DNA of 64,000 bases from CAZNXJ01 sp964577115 (GTDB taxonomy: Bacteria; Planctomycetota; Planctomycetia; Pirellulales; Pirellulaceae). The notes beneath the pieces are model-generated. The model was not told where the DNA came from. It searched no databases and saw nothing but the letters and a program-made list of their open reading frames with translations. The stretch spans positions 93,128-157,127 of the forward strand of contig CAZNXJ010000013.1 of the NCBI GenBank assembly GCA_964577115.1, in the 5' to 3' direction. Shown one piece after another: positions 1 to 8,547 of the stretch. Every line of letters begins with the position of its first letter. The stretch's first letter is position 1. The position numbers and the translations under genes were made by a program.

Positions 1-126
1 CGCCGTGGCGGTCGACAGCGCCGAAGTCGCCAGCTCGCCGACCCAGTGACCCGCCGCATTCCGTTCCGCCAGCAAGCGCTGACGGACCGTTGCCAATGCC
101 GCCTGGATTTCCGTTTCAAGGCTCAC
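1..126 (-). CDS. Squalene-cyclase-like protein, N-terminal fragment (cut by window edge)
   Basis: Only the first 42 codons are present. The reading starts at a GTG whose bases overlap the TGA stop of the upstream radical SAM gene (GTGA), which supports the start. An AGGA lies about 9 bases before it. The peptide contains the segment GHWVGELATSALSTATA. This resembles the first helix pair of squalene-hopene-cyclase-type alpha-toroids, where a true SHC has DGHW followed by ELEGDTILE, as in the other cyclase of this window at 24875. The SALSTATA variant points to a divergent cyclase-like family rather than a standard SHC. The coupling says it is co-expressed with the radical SAM protein at 123-1394. 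The catalytic part lies outside the window, so activity cannot be judged. Confidence 0.65.
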   Translation of the reverse strand, partial: MSLETEIQAALATVRQRLLAERNAAGHWVGELATSALSTATA

Positions 127-1394
127 GTTAGCATATCCTGCGTATCGAGACGTGAAGGTTCGGAAGGAAGAACGTTCTTCCAGTTTTCGAGCCGGAAATG
201 CCGGCTGTACGTTCCAAAATCGTGGAAGCAAAGCCACTTCGCGAAGCGGTATGCCCAACTACGTTCGGGAATCTCCGCCCCCGGATGGAATTGGGACGGT
301 CGCTGCTGCATGGCTGCCAGCTCGGCCAGCGCCGTGCCGCGAGCGGTCGTGTCGCGTGCCCCATGACGTTCGACAAGCTCCTGCAAAACATCGGGCCGTT
401 CGAGCACGATGCAGCCGCGCGTCGTCTTCGCCGCGGTTTCACGGAAGTCGCGCAGGAACGCCGATTCGTTGAACGTCTCGCGCAGCGGCCGTTCGTCGTG
501 AATCGATTCCTTCGCGAATTGAATGATCGGGCACGGCTCGATGTCGCCCCAAGGGCTGATGTGGTGCGTGAAACCCGTGGCGGCCGGGCACAGCGCCTGG
601 CCGGCTCCATCGTAATACGCATCGATCACGATGATCGGCTTCGTCGCTCGCGTGTCGACGACGAACTGCCGAGCGCGCCGTTGTTGCTCTGGCGTGAGTG
701 CCAGTTCGGGCGTTGCTTCCGGTCCCACCGGGCGATAGACGTGGAACCAGGCGTACATCACGCCCATTTCAATGAGTCGATCGATCCAGCGCTCGTTCAG
801 CAGGTCGTCGAAGTTCGTTTGGCAGAGGCTCGTACAAACACCCGTCATGACCTTGTTGTCCAGACAGTGCTGTAGCCCCTGCATGGTTTTGCTCAGCACG
901 GCCAGACGACCACGCCGCTCGTCGCTGACAAATTCCGTCCCTTCGACGCTGATCAGCGGCGTGACGTTGCCCATGCGGCGCATGCGCCGAGCCACTTCGT
1001 CGGTGATGAAGTGGCCATTCGTAAACACCTGGAAGTAACAGTCCGGATGCTGCTCGAGAATATCGAGCAGTTCCGCATGCATGAACGGCTCGCCGCCCAG
1101 GATCCCGAAGAACGAGTTGCCCATGGCCTTGGCTTCGTTGAGCAGCCGGTGCATGGCGTCCGCTTCGATGCGCTGCTGTTTGGCAGCGACATCGACCCAG
1201 CAGCCCTGGCAGCGCAGATTGCAGCTGTTGATGAGCGATATGTACAGGAACGGCGGGAAGAACTCGCCGCGCTTCAGGCGCGCTTGATGCTTCAGCACCG
1301 AACGCAGCCCTTTGACGCCCGCGTTCCAGAAAAGCTTCCAGAGCAAACGCTTGTCCGTCTCGAGCAACAGACGCTTGGTCATCCGCAGATACAT
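123..1394 (-). CDS. Radical SAM protein with SPASM-like C-terminus
   Basis: A 423-residue radical SAM enzyme. The cluster-binding motif is CNLRCQGC, with Cys58, Cys62 and Cys65 (CxxxCxxC). It is followed by a GGEPFMH segment typical of SAM binding. The C-terminal half has further cysteines, including the pair around LCPAATG and EPCPI, which suggests an auxiliary Fe-S cluster of SPASM type. The N-terminus is a basic helix (KRLLLETDKRLLWK). A second possible start is the ATG five codons in, at 1382. Its stop overlaps the start of the cyclase-like gene at 126. The order after a ferredoxin-like gene suggests that protein could supply electrons. HpnH is a related radical SAM family with the same motif spacing, but the lengths and C-termini differ and hpnH itself is at 26954. 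The substrate is unknown. Confidence 0.8.
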   Translation of the reverse strand: MYLRMTKRLLLETDKRLLWKLFWNAGVKGLRSVLKHQARLKRGEFFPPFLYISLINSCNLRCQGCWVDVAAKQQRIEADAMHRLLNEAKAMGNSFFGILGGEPFMHAELLDILEQHPDCYFQVFTNGHFITDEVARRMRRMGNVTPLISVEGTEFVSDERRGRLAVLSKTMQGLQHCLDNKVMTGVCTSLCQTNFDDLLNERWIDRLIEMGVMYAWFHVYRPVGPEATPELALTPEQQRRARQFVVDTRATKPIIVIDAYYDGAGQALCPAATGFTHHISPWGDIEPCPIIQFAKESIHDERPLRETFNESAFLRDFRETAAKTTRGCIVLERPDVLQELVERHGARDTTARGTALAELAAMQQRPSQFHPGAEIPERSWAYRFAKWLCFHDFGTYSRHFRLENWKNVLPSEPSRLDTQDMLT

Positions 1395-1553
1395 AGGCGC
1401 TCGCAGTCAATCGTCGCAGGAGTGTCGTTTCGCTCGCCGGCCAAATGCGGCGACGGGTTACACGGCTACAGGGCGCCGTCTCAGGAGCGGTTACCGGGGG
1501 GTATCGTGTGCGTCGCGGATCAGCGTTGCAGGGAAAGGGGACCACGGGCCGGG

Positions 1554-2663
1554 TCACACGTCCAGCTCGTCGAGTTCATCAATGAGTTTGTCGAGTTCAT
1601 CTTGAGGCTCTGCCGGGCGGCCGGACTGGCGTTTGGGAATGCCAATCGACAATCCCACCGCTTCGCGACCGGCGGCGACCAGTTGTTCGTCGCGTTCCAT
1701 GGCCGCCAGCTCGACGGCACTCGGCGCGCCGAACAACTGAGAAAGATCGATCTTCAGCGAACCGCCCGTTTCGGCGGGCGCCCCGGCAATCGCCGGTGTC
1801 TTGTGCTGAGGAAAGATGATCGCGTTTTCCGGGCAGACTCGGCTGCAAGCCGGGCATCCCTTGCGGCAGTTGTCCGGCTGTTCGACGAGAATGGTCTCTG
1901 CCCCATCCACACCGTACACGCCAAAGAGGCAGAAATCGATGCACTCCATGCAATTCGTACAGCGGCTATAGTCGATGACCGGATACCAGCGGCGGTTCGT
2001 GTCGTGGTCCAGACGCAGAGCTCCGCGCAGCGTGGCGGCCGTGTCACCCGGGATGTTCGGCGACCCACCCCGGAGATACCGCTGCATCTGGTCCTCGCTG
2101 GGATTTCCTTGAATCCACGCCCGCAGCGCCTCGTTTTCCTTCGATCGCTCGGCGAGGACTTCGGCCGCAATCCGCGCCACTTCGTCGACGAACGGCTGCG
2201 CTTCTGGTTTCAGACGCAAATCGAGGCAATAGATCGAGCGATCGGCCGGATCGCGGCTGTCGGCAACGCGCGGTTTGTCGTTTTCCGCTTCGCCGTTTGC
2301 CTCGCTCGCCTCATCATGCGTCTCCTTATCGTCTGCGTCGTCCATGTCATCGCGCAGGTACACCGTCCCGCGGCGGCCGCGGATGCCGTGCCGGTCGAGA
2401 ATCCAGTGGGTGGCCCGTTCATAGAGCCATGCGAGCACGACCAGGTCGCCGGGAGTCGCGCGCAGGTGGGCGATAGCTTCGCTGTCGCTGGTCAGGTCAT
2501 AAAGATTCGGGACGACGAGCACCGTCAATCGCGGGTCTGTCACGAGGCGATCGACAATCTCTTGCTCGAGCTGCCGCTTGGCCGGATTCTGGCTTTGGCC
2601 CAGCGAAAGCACGACGGTCAACGCGCGCGTGGCGAGCGGCGCGGTGGCCAGTTGGTCATTCAT
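1554..2663 (-). CDS. Ferredoxin-like protein with two 4Fe-4S motifs
   Basis: A 369-residue soluble protein. The first 220 or so residues form an alpha/beta domain I do not recognise, interrupted by an acidic stretch rich in Asp/Glu around residues 120-140. Near residues 235-275 there are two cysteine groups, CTNCMECIDFC and CRKGCPACSRVCP, which look like a pair of 4Fe-4S sites of bacterial ferredoxin type with altered spacing. The tail is acidic (DELDKLIDELDELDV). The start is the ATG at 2663 because it overlaps the stop of the GcvH-like gene in ATGAATGA; upstream in-frame codons would extend far into that gene. The natural role is an electron donor to the radical SAM enzymes on either side. 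This is inferred from position, not shown by the sequence. Confidence 0.75.
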   Translation of the reverse strand: MNDQLATAPLATRALTVVLSLGQSQNPAKRQLEQEIVDRLVTDPRLTVLVVPNLYDLTSDSEAIAHLRATPGDLVVLAWLYERATHWILDRHGIRGRRGTVYLRDDMDDADDKETHDEASEANGEAENDKPRVADSRDPADRSIYCLDLRLKPEAQPFVDEVARIAAEVLAERSKENEALRAWIQGNPSEDQMQRYLRGGSPNIPGDTAATLRGALRLDHDTNRRWYPVIDYSRCTNCMECIDFCLFGVYGVDGAETILVEQPDNCRKGCPACSRVCPENAIIFPQHKTPAIAGAPAETGGSLKIDLSQLFGAPSAVELAAMERDEQLVAAGREAVGLSIGIPKRQSGRPAEPQDELDKLIDELDELDV

Positions 2664-3114
2664 TGAGCTGTCCCTTGATCGTGCGCTGCGTGACTTCCCA
2701 AACGGCATCCAGGTGAGCCAGGTAGTCGGATGGACTGATCAGCGGTGCTCCCTCGCCTTCCATTTCGAACAACCACCCCTCTCCGTATTTATCCGTATTA
2801 ATGGCCGACGGGTCTCGCAGGAGCTGAGCGTTTAGCCGAATCAGCCGCCCGGCCATCGGTGCATACAGTTCGCTCTCAGCTTTCTTGCTTTCGATCATGC
2901 CTATGGGTTGCCGTTCGGCGAGCTGCGAGCCTTCATCGATGTTCCATTCGAGGAAATACACGTCCTGAAGCAGGCGCACGGCATAGGCCGTGAAGCCGAA
3001 TCGGTAAACCGAGTCACCCGTGGGCTGAGCCCACATATGGTTTTTGGCGTACTGGCGATCCGTCGGAAATTGGGCCTCGAAGTTCCCCATCATGAACACG
3101 AGGTGTTCGCTCAT
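2656..3114 (-). CDS. GcvH-like lipoyl-carrier protein (orphan)
   Basis: A 152-residue protein matching glycine cleavage H proteins over its length. It has HMWAQ near the start, DVYFLEW, the lipoylation loop IESKKAESELYAP, and the closing NTDKYGEGWLFEME. Lys78 aligns with the lysine that carries lipoate in GcvH, so it is probably lipoylated. No gcvT, gcvP or lpd gene is in the window. Instead it is fused by overlaps to a HemN-like radical SAM gene (ATGA, 4 bp) and a ferredoxin-like gene (8 bp). It is therefore probably not part of glycine cleavage. It could act as a swinging carrier of a substrate, sulfur or reducing equivalents for the radical SAM partners. That role is inference. Confidence 0.85.
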   Translation of the reverse strand: MSEHLVFMMGNFEAQFPTDRQYAKNHMWAQPTGDSVYRFGFTAYAVRLLQDVYFLEWNIDEGSQLAERQPIGMIESKKAESELYAPMAGRLIRLNAQLLRDPSAINTDKYGEGWLFEMEGEGAPLISPSDYLAHLDAVWEVTQRTIKGQLNE

Positions 3115-4430
3115 GTATAGCGGACCCCGCGGTGTTCCGGTTCAAAGAAGGCGGGCAGCAATCCATCGGCGCGCAGCAGGCCTTCCCGCGTCAGTTCGAT
3201 CCGGTCGTCCGACCACGCGACCCAGCCTTCGGATTCATACTGCTGCCACTGCGGCGCCCAGTGTTCGAGCACATCGACGCCGAACTTCTTGGTGAAGTAG
3301 GCACGGTCCAGGTAGCCCTTTTTGAGCTGTAGGATCATCTCGCGCACGAGCAACTGATGCGGGGTGGGCTTCATGCCGCGGCCGAGCGGCAGACGGCCCT
3401 CTTCGAGCAGCGCTCCGATGTAGTCTTTCCACTCGGGAACGTTCTGGTAGTGCACGCCCGAGATGTGCCCGAAGCTCGCGATGCCCGTGGCCAACATATC
3501 TGCGCCGCGCCAGAGATTGTCGCGATAGCTGAAATTGACTTTGTTCGGGTCGCGAACCATCGTGTACGCGCTCGACGCGTGGTACCCATGCTCGGCCAGT
3601 TCGTCGAACGCATAGTTCACCCAGGCGCGCTTCGTGGGCCAGTCGGCCACGGGGATCTCGATCTGGTTGCCGAGGATGTCTTTCGAATAGACCGTGTTGT
3701 AGGGCAGTTCGAGCTGGTAGATCGTGACGCTTTCCGGTGCGAGCTCAATGGTCTTCCGCACGCACTCGCGCCAGTTGTCCCACGTTTCACCCACCATGCC
3801 GGCGATCAGGTCGATGTTGACGTTCGGGAAGTTGGCCGCCTTGATCCATTCCCAAGCGCGATAGACCTCGTGGGACAAGTGAGCGCGACCGTTCTCGCGA
3901 AGCACCTCGTCGCTGAAGTTCTCGACGCCGAGACTCAGACGCGTGACGCCGAGTTCCTTGAGGGCGTGGACCTTCGGTTCGGCGAGCGTGCCGGGTTCGC
4001 ACTCGAACGTTACCTCTTCCGCCAGGTTCCAATCGATGCTGCTCCGCAGGCGCTTTTCGAGCGACTGGAGCTGGCGAACGCTGAGGAACGAGGGCGTACC
4101 GCCGCCGAAGTAGACGAACCGGAACGGCCGCCCACCCATGACTGGCAATTGGCTAACGAGTTCGATTTCGCGCGACAGGGCCGTGACGTACGTTTCGATG
4201 TCGCTCGCCGTGTTGTCGGTGAAGACTTTGAAGTAGCAGAACTTGCACCGCTTGCGGCAAAAGGGAATGTGCAGGTAAAGCCCGAGCGGTACGTTTTCTT
4301 CGGGCGGGGCATGCAGCGCAGCCTCGACGATCCCCAAATGCTCGGGTTTCCACTGCGAGAACGGTGGATAGTTCGAAATGAAATAGCTACCGACTTCGGT
4401 TTTTGTTGCCTCGGTGGTCATGTCGCTCAC
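3111..4430 (-). CDS. HemN/HemW-like radical SAM enzyme
   Basis: A 439-residue member of the coproporphyrinogen-oxidase-like radical SAM family. It shows HIPFCRKRCKFCYF with cluster ligands Cys58, Cys62 and Cys65, then FGGGTPS, the ECEPGTL strand, RLSLGVENF and a C-terminal HemN-type winged segment with ELTREGLL. True HemW usually has GVQ where this has GVEN, and NIDLIAGMVGET is divergent from the DLMYGLPGQT of HemW. The family includes methyltransferases, cyclopropanases and heme-handling enzymes, so sequence alone does not give the reaction. The start is GTG at 4430, overlapping the upstream stop as GTGA; an ATG at 4421 is an alternative. Its stop overlaps the GcvH-like start. Heme synthesis is unlikely given the neighbours. 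Confidence 0.8.
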   Translation of the reverse strand: MSDMTTEATKTEVGSYFISNYPPFSQWKPEHLGIVEAALHAPPEENVPLGLYLHIPFCRKRCKFCYFKVFTDNTASDIETYVTALSREIELVSQLPVMGGRPFRFVYFGGGTPSFLSVRQLQSLEKRLRSSIDWNLAEEVTFECEPGTLAEPKVHALKELGVTRLSLGVENFSDEVLRENGRAHLSHEVYRAWEWIKAANFPNVNIDLIAGMVGETWDNWRECVRKTIELAPESVTIYQLELPYNTVYSKDILGNQIEIPVADWPTKRAWVNYAFDELAEHGYHASSAYTMVRDPNKVNFSYRDNLWRGADMLATGIASFGHISGVHYQNVPEWKDYIGALLEEGRLPLGRGMKPTPHQLLVREMILQLKKGYLDRAYFTKKFGVDVLEHWAPQWQQYESEGWVAWSDDRIELTREGLLRADGLLPAFFEPEHRGVRYT

Positions 4431-5638
4431 GAGCCCTCCCCGGGACCAAAACAGTAGACCACTCCATCGCTGCTCGCGATGACCAGCCGCTGGTCGGCGA
4501 CGGCCGGCGAGGCGCTGAAGCCGCCGCGGATTTCGAATTGCCAGGCTTCACTGCCGTCTTTCAGGTTCAACGCGGTGAGCCGCCCATCGGCCGCCCCGAA
4601 GAAGACGCGATCGCCGACAATGACCGGCGACGAGTCCACTCGGTTCTTTGCCTGATACGTCCAGCGCTCAGCGCCCGTCGCGGCGTCCAGCGCATGCACG
4701 CGCTTGTTGCGGCCTCCGAACACGACCAGCCCATCTTGCACCGCGGGTGAACTGCGGATCGGCTGCGAACGTGACGCGTCCTGGAAACGCCAAACCTCTT
4801 TGGCCTGCTGGTAATCGACGCAGAAAAAGACTCCGGCTTCCGTGCCAAAGAACACATGGTCGCCCCGCGCTGCCGGCGTGACGCCCGTTGGTGACTCGAT
4901 CTCGACGGATTTTTTCTCTTCGCCGCTGTGAATGTCGAGGATATGCAGCCGGCTATCACAGCCGGCGACAAAGATATAGTCGCCGGCAATCGTCGGCGAG
5001 CAGCGGATTTGATCATCGATCGGGTGCTTCCACGCCAGCTCGCCCGTGGCCGCGTCGAGACAGTACAGCGTGGCATCCTGGGAACCGATGAGCACCTTGT
5101 CGCCAATGAAATTGGCGCCCGCATCGATCTCGGCGCCGGTTTCAAATACCCAGACGAGTTTGCCGGTGGCCGCCTCGACACAGTGCACCTTGCCATCGAT
5201 GTCGCCCACGATCACGCGCCCGGCATGAACCGCGGGCGAAGCGATGAAGCCGCCCTCCGTCGCGTATTCCCACTGCTTCTGACCAGTTTTCAGATTCAGG
5301 GCGTACAGTTTGCCATCCAGGTCGCCGATAAAGACGGTCCCATCGACGATGACCGCAGTGGCATCAAAGGCGCCTTTGTCGACCGTGAATTCCCACAAGA
5401 GCACGGGCTTCTCAGGAAGCTCTGTGCGGGCGACGCCTTGCGCCTGCGCGTTGCCTCGGAAAAGCGGCCAGCTCTTGGCATCGTTCTGAATACCAGGCGC
5501 GTTCGTCGGGGCGTTGGCACCCGTTGGCGAGGCGGGGTCGGCCCCTTGAGCAATCGCGCTGGCGGCCACCACAACCAACGCGGTCAGCGTCCAGCACCGC
5601 CTGGCGCGCAGTACGTCCGATGATCGATCGTTCGCCAT
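4427..5638 (-). CDS. Exported PQQ-binding-like beta-propeller protein
   Basis: A 403-residue protein with a Sec-type signal peptide (RARRCWTLTALVVVAASAIA, then a Pro/Ala/Asn linker). It carries six to seven repeats of the form GxxxALNLKTGQKQWEY, CVEAATGKLVWVFE and CLDAATGELAWKH, the hallmark of PQQ-like (YVTN/BamB-type) beta-propellers. No obvious catalytic PQQ-dehydrogenase residues or heme motif are visible, so it is more likely a scaffold or binding protein than a dehydrogenase. A GGGAG lies 7 bases before the ATG. Its stop overlaps the HemN-like start. An exported protein inside an otherwise cytoplasmic operon is odd. A TAGAAT at 5682-5687 on the minus strand, about 45 bases upstream, could be a -10 element, but no good -35 accompanies it. 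Confidence 0.85.
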   Translation of the reverse strand: MANDRSSDVLRARRCWTLTALVVVAASAIAQGADPASPTGANAPTNAPGIQNDAKSWPLFRGNAQAQGVARTELPEKPVLLWEFTVDKGAFDATAVIVDGTVFIGDLDGKLYALNLKTGQKQWEYATEGGFIASPAVHAGRVIVGDIDGKVHCVEAATGKLVWVFETGAEIDAGANFIGDKVLIGSQDATLYCLDAATGELAWKHPIDDQIRCSPTIAGDYIFVAGCDSRLHILDIHSGEEKKSVEIESPTGVTPAARGDHVFFGTEAGVFFCVDYQQAKEVWRFQDASRSQPIRSSPAVQDGLVVFGGRNKRVHALDAATGAERWTYQAKNRVDSSPVIVGDRVFFGAADGRLTALNLKDGSEAWQFEIRGGFSASPAVADQRLVIASSDGVVYCFGPGEGS

Positions 5639-5791
5639 GGTTCACTCCCGGGATCTCGAGGCGGCTGGAATACCGTTTTTCATTCTAACAGACGGTCTAC
5701 CCGCCGGGGCAGTGTCGATGAGTTCTCGGATGGGCGGTGGTCGAGCAACCACGAAATCACGAGTCGCACAAAGGAGCGTGCTGTTGAGGGC

Positions 5792-6943
5792 TTAGAGCGC
5801 ACGGCGATACAGCTCGAGATACTCCTCGGCCGTTGCCGGGCGCGGGTTGAAGGTTCCCGTCCATTGCCGCGTTGCGTCCTCGGCCAGCTGCGGCAACCGC
5901 TGCTCAAGGACCTGGCATTCGGAGAGCCGAGTTGCCAGACCGGCACTGCGCGTGAGCTGTTCGAGGAACTCCGCCACCGCTTCGGTGCCACTGCGATTGC
6001 TGGGGGAGTGCACGCGGCCGTTGAGCGTCGTGGCCAGCTCGTCATACAAGCTGTCGACAAGCTGACCATTGAAACGCACGACGTGCGGCAGCATGACAGC
6101 GATGGCCTGTCCGTGGGCCAGGCCGAAGTGGGCGGTGAGCGGATTGGCGAGCGCGTGCGTTGAACCGAGCATCGAGTTTTCGATGGCGAGCCCGGCGAGG
6201 CAGGCGCCGAGTTGCATGGCGCCGCGCGCTTCGAGGTCGTCGGGAGCTTCGAGCACGCGCGAGAAATTCGTCGCGAGCAACCGCCAGGCCTCACGGCTGA
6301 ATGCTATCGAGATCGGATTGCGCCGCGTGGTCACGTACGTTTCGACCGCGTGGGCCAGAGCATCGAGTCCGGTGAGCGCCGTGATGCGCGGCGGCTGAGT
6401 CACTGTCAGCACCGGGTCGAGGATGGCAATGCGGCAGGACGCTTTCTTGTCGCCGCAGGCCATCTTCACGTGCGTCTCGGCATCCGAAATCAGCGCGAAC
6501 GACTGTGCTTCACTACCCGTACCGGCCGTCGTGGGAACCGCGATCAGCGGCAGCATGGGGTGCGTGGCTTTGCCGACACCCCAGTAATCCTGCATCCGCC
6601 CGCCATTGGTGTACAGAAAGTTGATGCCCTTGGCGCAGTCCATCGAGCTGCCGCCGCCGATGGCGACCAGCAGATCCGGTTGAAACTCGCGCGCCACGGC
6701 TACGCCGCGGTCGACATCGGCCGTCGTCGGGTTCTCACTCGTCCCGTCAAACAGCTCGGTAGCCAATCCCGCCGCGCGCAGCGCTTCCATGCCGCGCCCC
6801 GCGTGTCCCACCGCGACAATGCCCGGATCGCTGACCACCAGCACACGCTGGCAGTTCAGCTCGCGAGCGAGCGGCCCGAGTTGGTCGAGAGTATTGGGTC
6901 CGACGACGAAACGCGTGCGAACCTGAAAGTCGAAGGCAAGCAT
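5792..6943 (-). CDS. Iron-containing alcohol dehydrogenase
   Basis: A 383-residue group III (Fe-dependent) alcohol dehydrogenase of full length. The nucleotide-binding segment GGGSSMDCAKG, the metal-site region GLDALAHAVETYV, and the downstream His pair in STHALANPL and GLAHGQAIAVMLPHV are all present. The family reduces aldehydes or oxidises primary alcohols with NAD(P)H. It begins 13 bases after the stop of the LuxC-like acyl reductase, so the likely job is to turn the aldehyde made by that enzyme into an alcohol. 153 bases separate it from the beta-propeller gene, so a separate promoter there is possible. Confidence 0.9.
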   Translation of the reverse strand: MLAFDFQVRTRFVVGPNTLDQLGPLARELNCQRVLVVSDPGIVAVGHAGRGMEALRAAGLATELFDGTSENPTTADVDRGVAVAREFQPDLLVAIGGGSSMDCAKGINFLYTNGGRMQDYWGVGKATHPMLPLIAVPTTAGTGSEAQSFALISDAETHVKMACGDKKASCRIAILDPVLTVTQPPRITALTGLDALAHAVETYVTTRRNPISIAFSREAWRLLATNFSRVLEAPDDLEARGAMQLGACLAGLAIENSMLGSTHALANPLTAHFGLAHGQAIAVMLPHVVRFNGQLVDSLYDELATTLNGRVHSPSNRSGTEAVAEFLEQLTRSAGLATRLSECQVLEQRLPQLAEDATRQWTGTFNPRPATAEEYLELYRRAL

Positions 6944-6956
6944 ACCGCGCGGCCCG

Positions 6957-8402
6957 CTATACCAACGCCGCCTGGCGGGCTTCGGTCATCTGGTAGGCAC
7001 GCGAGCGGAAGAGGAAGTCGATGATGTTGCCCTCGTGCGGCTGGAGCCAGTTCAATTTCGTCGTGGGGATCGGGCCGATGTTCAGCCGATCAATGTGCGT
7101 CGCGTCCGTCAGTTCGCGGATGAACGCTTCGTCCTCGGTGATTGCCGTGCCGACGAGCGTATAGCCGATCTTCGAGAGCATCTGGTCTTGCGGGCATTCC
7201 ACCACCGTGGCGAAGGGGAACATGAATTCCTTCTTCGCGATCTGTAGCTCGGGAGACGCGCAGTGGACGATCGTCGGCCGCAAGTAAGCGCAGCGTTCCA
7301 TCTCGACCAGCCGCGGACCAAATTTCGCCGTCATGTCCGTGACGCCGTTTTCTTTCAGATCGGCTTCCAGCATGCCCCAGACGGCCTTCGCCATTCCGGG
7401 CACCGTAAAAGCGGCCAGCCCCGCCTCGGGATCTTCGGGCGGCTTCGGTTCGATCGGTCCGAGCCGCTCGGCGAGCGCCTGGGCAATCTCTTTCGTATGA
7501 CGCGAGGCCCAGATGCCCGAACAGTTGATGCAGCCGCGGCCGCTGTTCAGGTAGATGCTATCGACCATCACGTCGATGTAGTCTTCCCACTGATCCACGA
7601 CATCGTCGCCGATCAGAATCTTCGAAAACCCGGGGCCATGCGCCTGGACGCGCGGGTTGCCCTTGTACTGCTCGACGGTCTGTGTCCCGCCAAAGATCAT
7701 GGCGCGATCGCACGACGCGAGCACCGCGGCACCCGCGTCGGGGCCGCCCGGATAGAGTGCGAAGACTTCGCGCGGGATGCCCGCTTCGATGAACGCGGCG
7801 GCCATGCGGTACGGCGTCCACGGTTCCTGCGGACCAGGTTTAAGGACCAGGCCGAGTTGCAGTGGAATGACGGGCAGCCAGAGCGTGTGGACGCCCGGCG
7901 AGTTCGACGGCAGAACGGCGCCCAGTACGGGTGACTGGGCCTGGTAGCTGACCACGACCCCGCGGCTTTCTACTCCGTAGCCTCGCGACAGGATGTTCAG
8001 GTCGAGCCCGCGCGTCAGGCAGTCGAGAATCTCGTCCATGTGCGTGAGCACGAACGAGTTCTTCTTCATGTTGGCCCGGCACATATGTTCGGGCAGGCCC
8101 GTCGAGGCCGATTGCTGGCGGACGAAGTCGTCCGGCGACTGAGCGCCGTCGCCCATCGGCAGCGTTTCGCTTTCGTAGTACTGCGCGGCACGCTTCACCC
8201 GCTCGATCAGATCGGCAATGGGAATGTCACGCAAGATCGCGCGTGCCTGCCGCGCTTTCTTCATGTCGCGCTGGATGATGCCGCCGTTGGCCTGACTGAC
8301 CTTGGCGATCGGTTCCCCCGTCCGAAAGTGAACGACCTCGTCTTGTTCCAGCGACTGATAGGGATTGCCCCACCGCAGAATCGGGATATTCAGCACCGTC
8401 AT
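6957..8402 (-). CDS. LuxC/aldehyde-dehydrogenase-superfamily acyl reductase
   Basis: A 481-residue protein of the aldehyde dehydrogenase superfamily that includes LuxC. It shows the cofactor-site region LKPGPQEPWTPYRMAAAF, then FGGTQTVEQY, and the candidate catalytic cysteine in SGRGCINCSG near residue 292 (a second Cys follows at 295). LuxC-type enzymes take an acyl group from an acyl-AMP or acyl-enzyme donor and reduce it to an aldehyde with NADPH. It lies between a LuxE-like activator and an alcohol dehydrogenase, which is the expected order for carboxylate to aldehyde to alcohol. The chain length or nature of the acyl group cannot be read from the sequence. A fatty acid is the default guess, but an aromatic or isoprenoid acid is possible. 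Confidence 0.75.
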   Translation of the reverse strand: MTVLNIPILRWGNPYQSLEQDEVVHFRTGEPIAKVSQANGGIIQRDMKKARQARAILRDIPIADLIERVKRAAQYYESETLPMGDGAQSPDDFVRQQSASTGLPEHMCRANMKKNSFVLTHMDEILDCLTRGLDLNILSRGYGVESRGVVVSYQAQSPVLGAVLPSNSPGVHTLWLPVIPLQLGLVLKPGPQEPWTPYRMAAAFIEAGIPREVFALYPGGPDAGAAVLASCDRAMIFGGTQTVEQYKGNPRVQAHGPGFSKILIGDDVVDQWEDYIDVMVDSIYLNSGRGCINCSGIWASRHTKEIAQALAERLGPIEPKPPEDPEAGLAAFTVPGMAKAVWGMLEADLKENGVTDMTAKFGPRLVEMERCAYLRPTIVHCASPELQIAKKEFMFPFATVVECPQDQMLSKIGYTLVGTAITEDEAFIRELTDATHIDRLNIGPIPTTKLNWLQPHEGNIIDFLFRSRAYQMTEARQAALV

Positions 8403-8547
8403 TGCTCCAGATAGGGGAAGTCAGCGTAAAACGCCGGCATCGGGCACCGGGCTGGCGCGGGGGCGCGAAAGCGATTCGGCCGCACGCTTCACGTCCGAAG
8501 GCGCGAAGCGGCAGGCCGCCGGGCGGCCCACCCGCCGTCCGTTTGGA

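Noticed and set aside
123..1394. Naming the first radical SAM gene hpnH
   Set aside because: A standard hpnH exists at 26954. This one is 90 residues longer with a different C-terminus and cysteine set.
1011..2666. A 551-codon open frame on the plus strand
   Set aside because: It lies opposite the radical SAM and ferredoxin-like genes. Its translation is rich in Arg/Val/Phe without any recognisable domain, as expected for the complement of high-GC coding sequence.
2656..3114. Calling the GcvH-like gene part of a glycine cleavage system
   Set aside because: No gcvT, gcvP or lipoamide dehydrogenase is nearby and it is coupled to radical SAM genes.
3111..4430. Naming the HemN-like gene hemN or hemW
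   Set aside because: The family has many non-heme members. Divergent GVEN and loop residues and the neighbours do not support heme synthesis.
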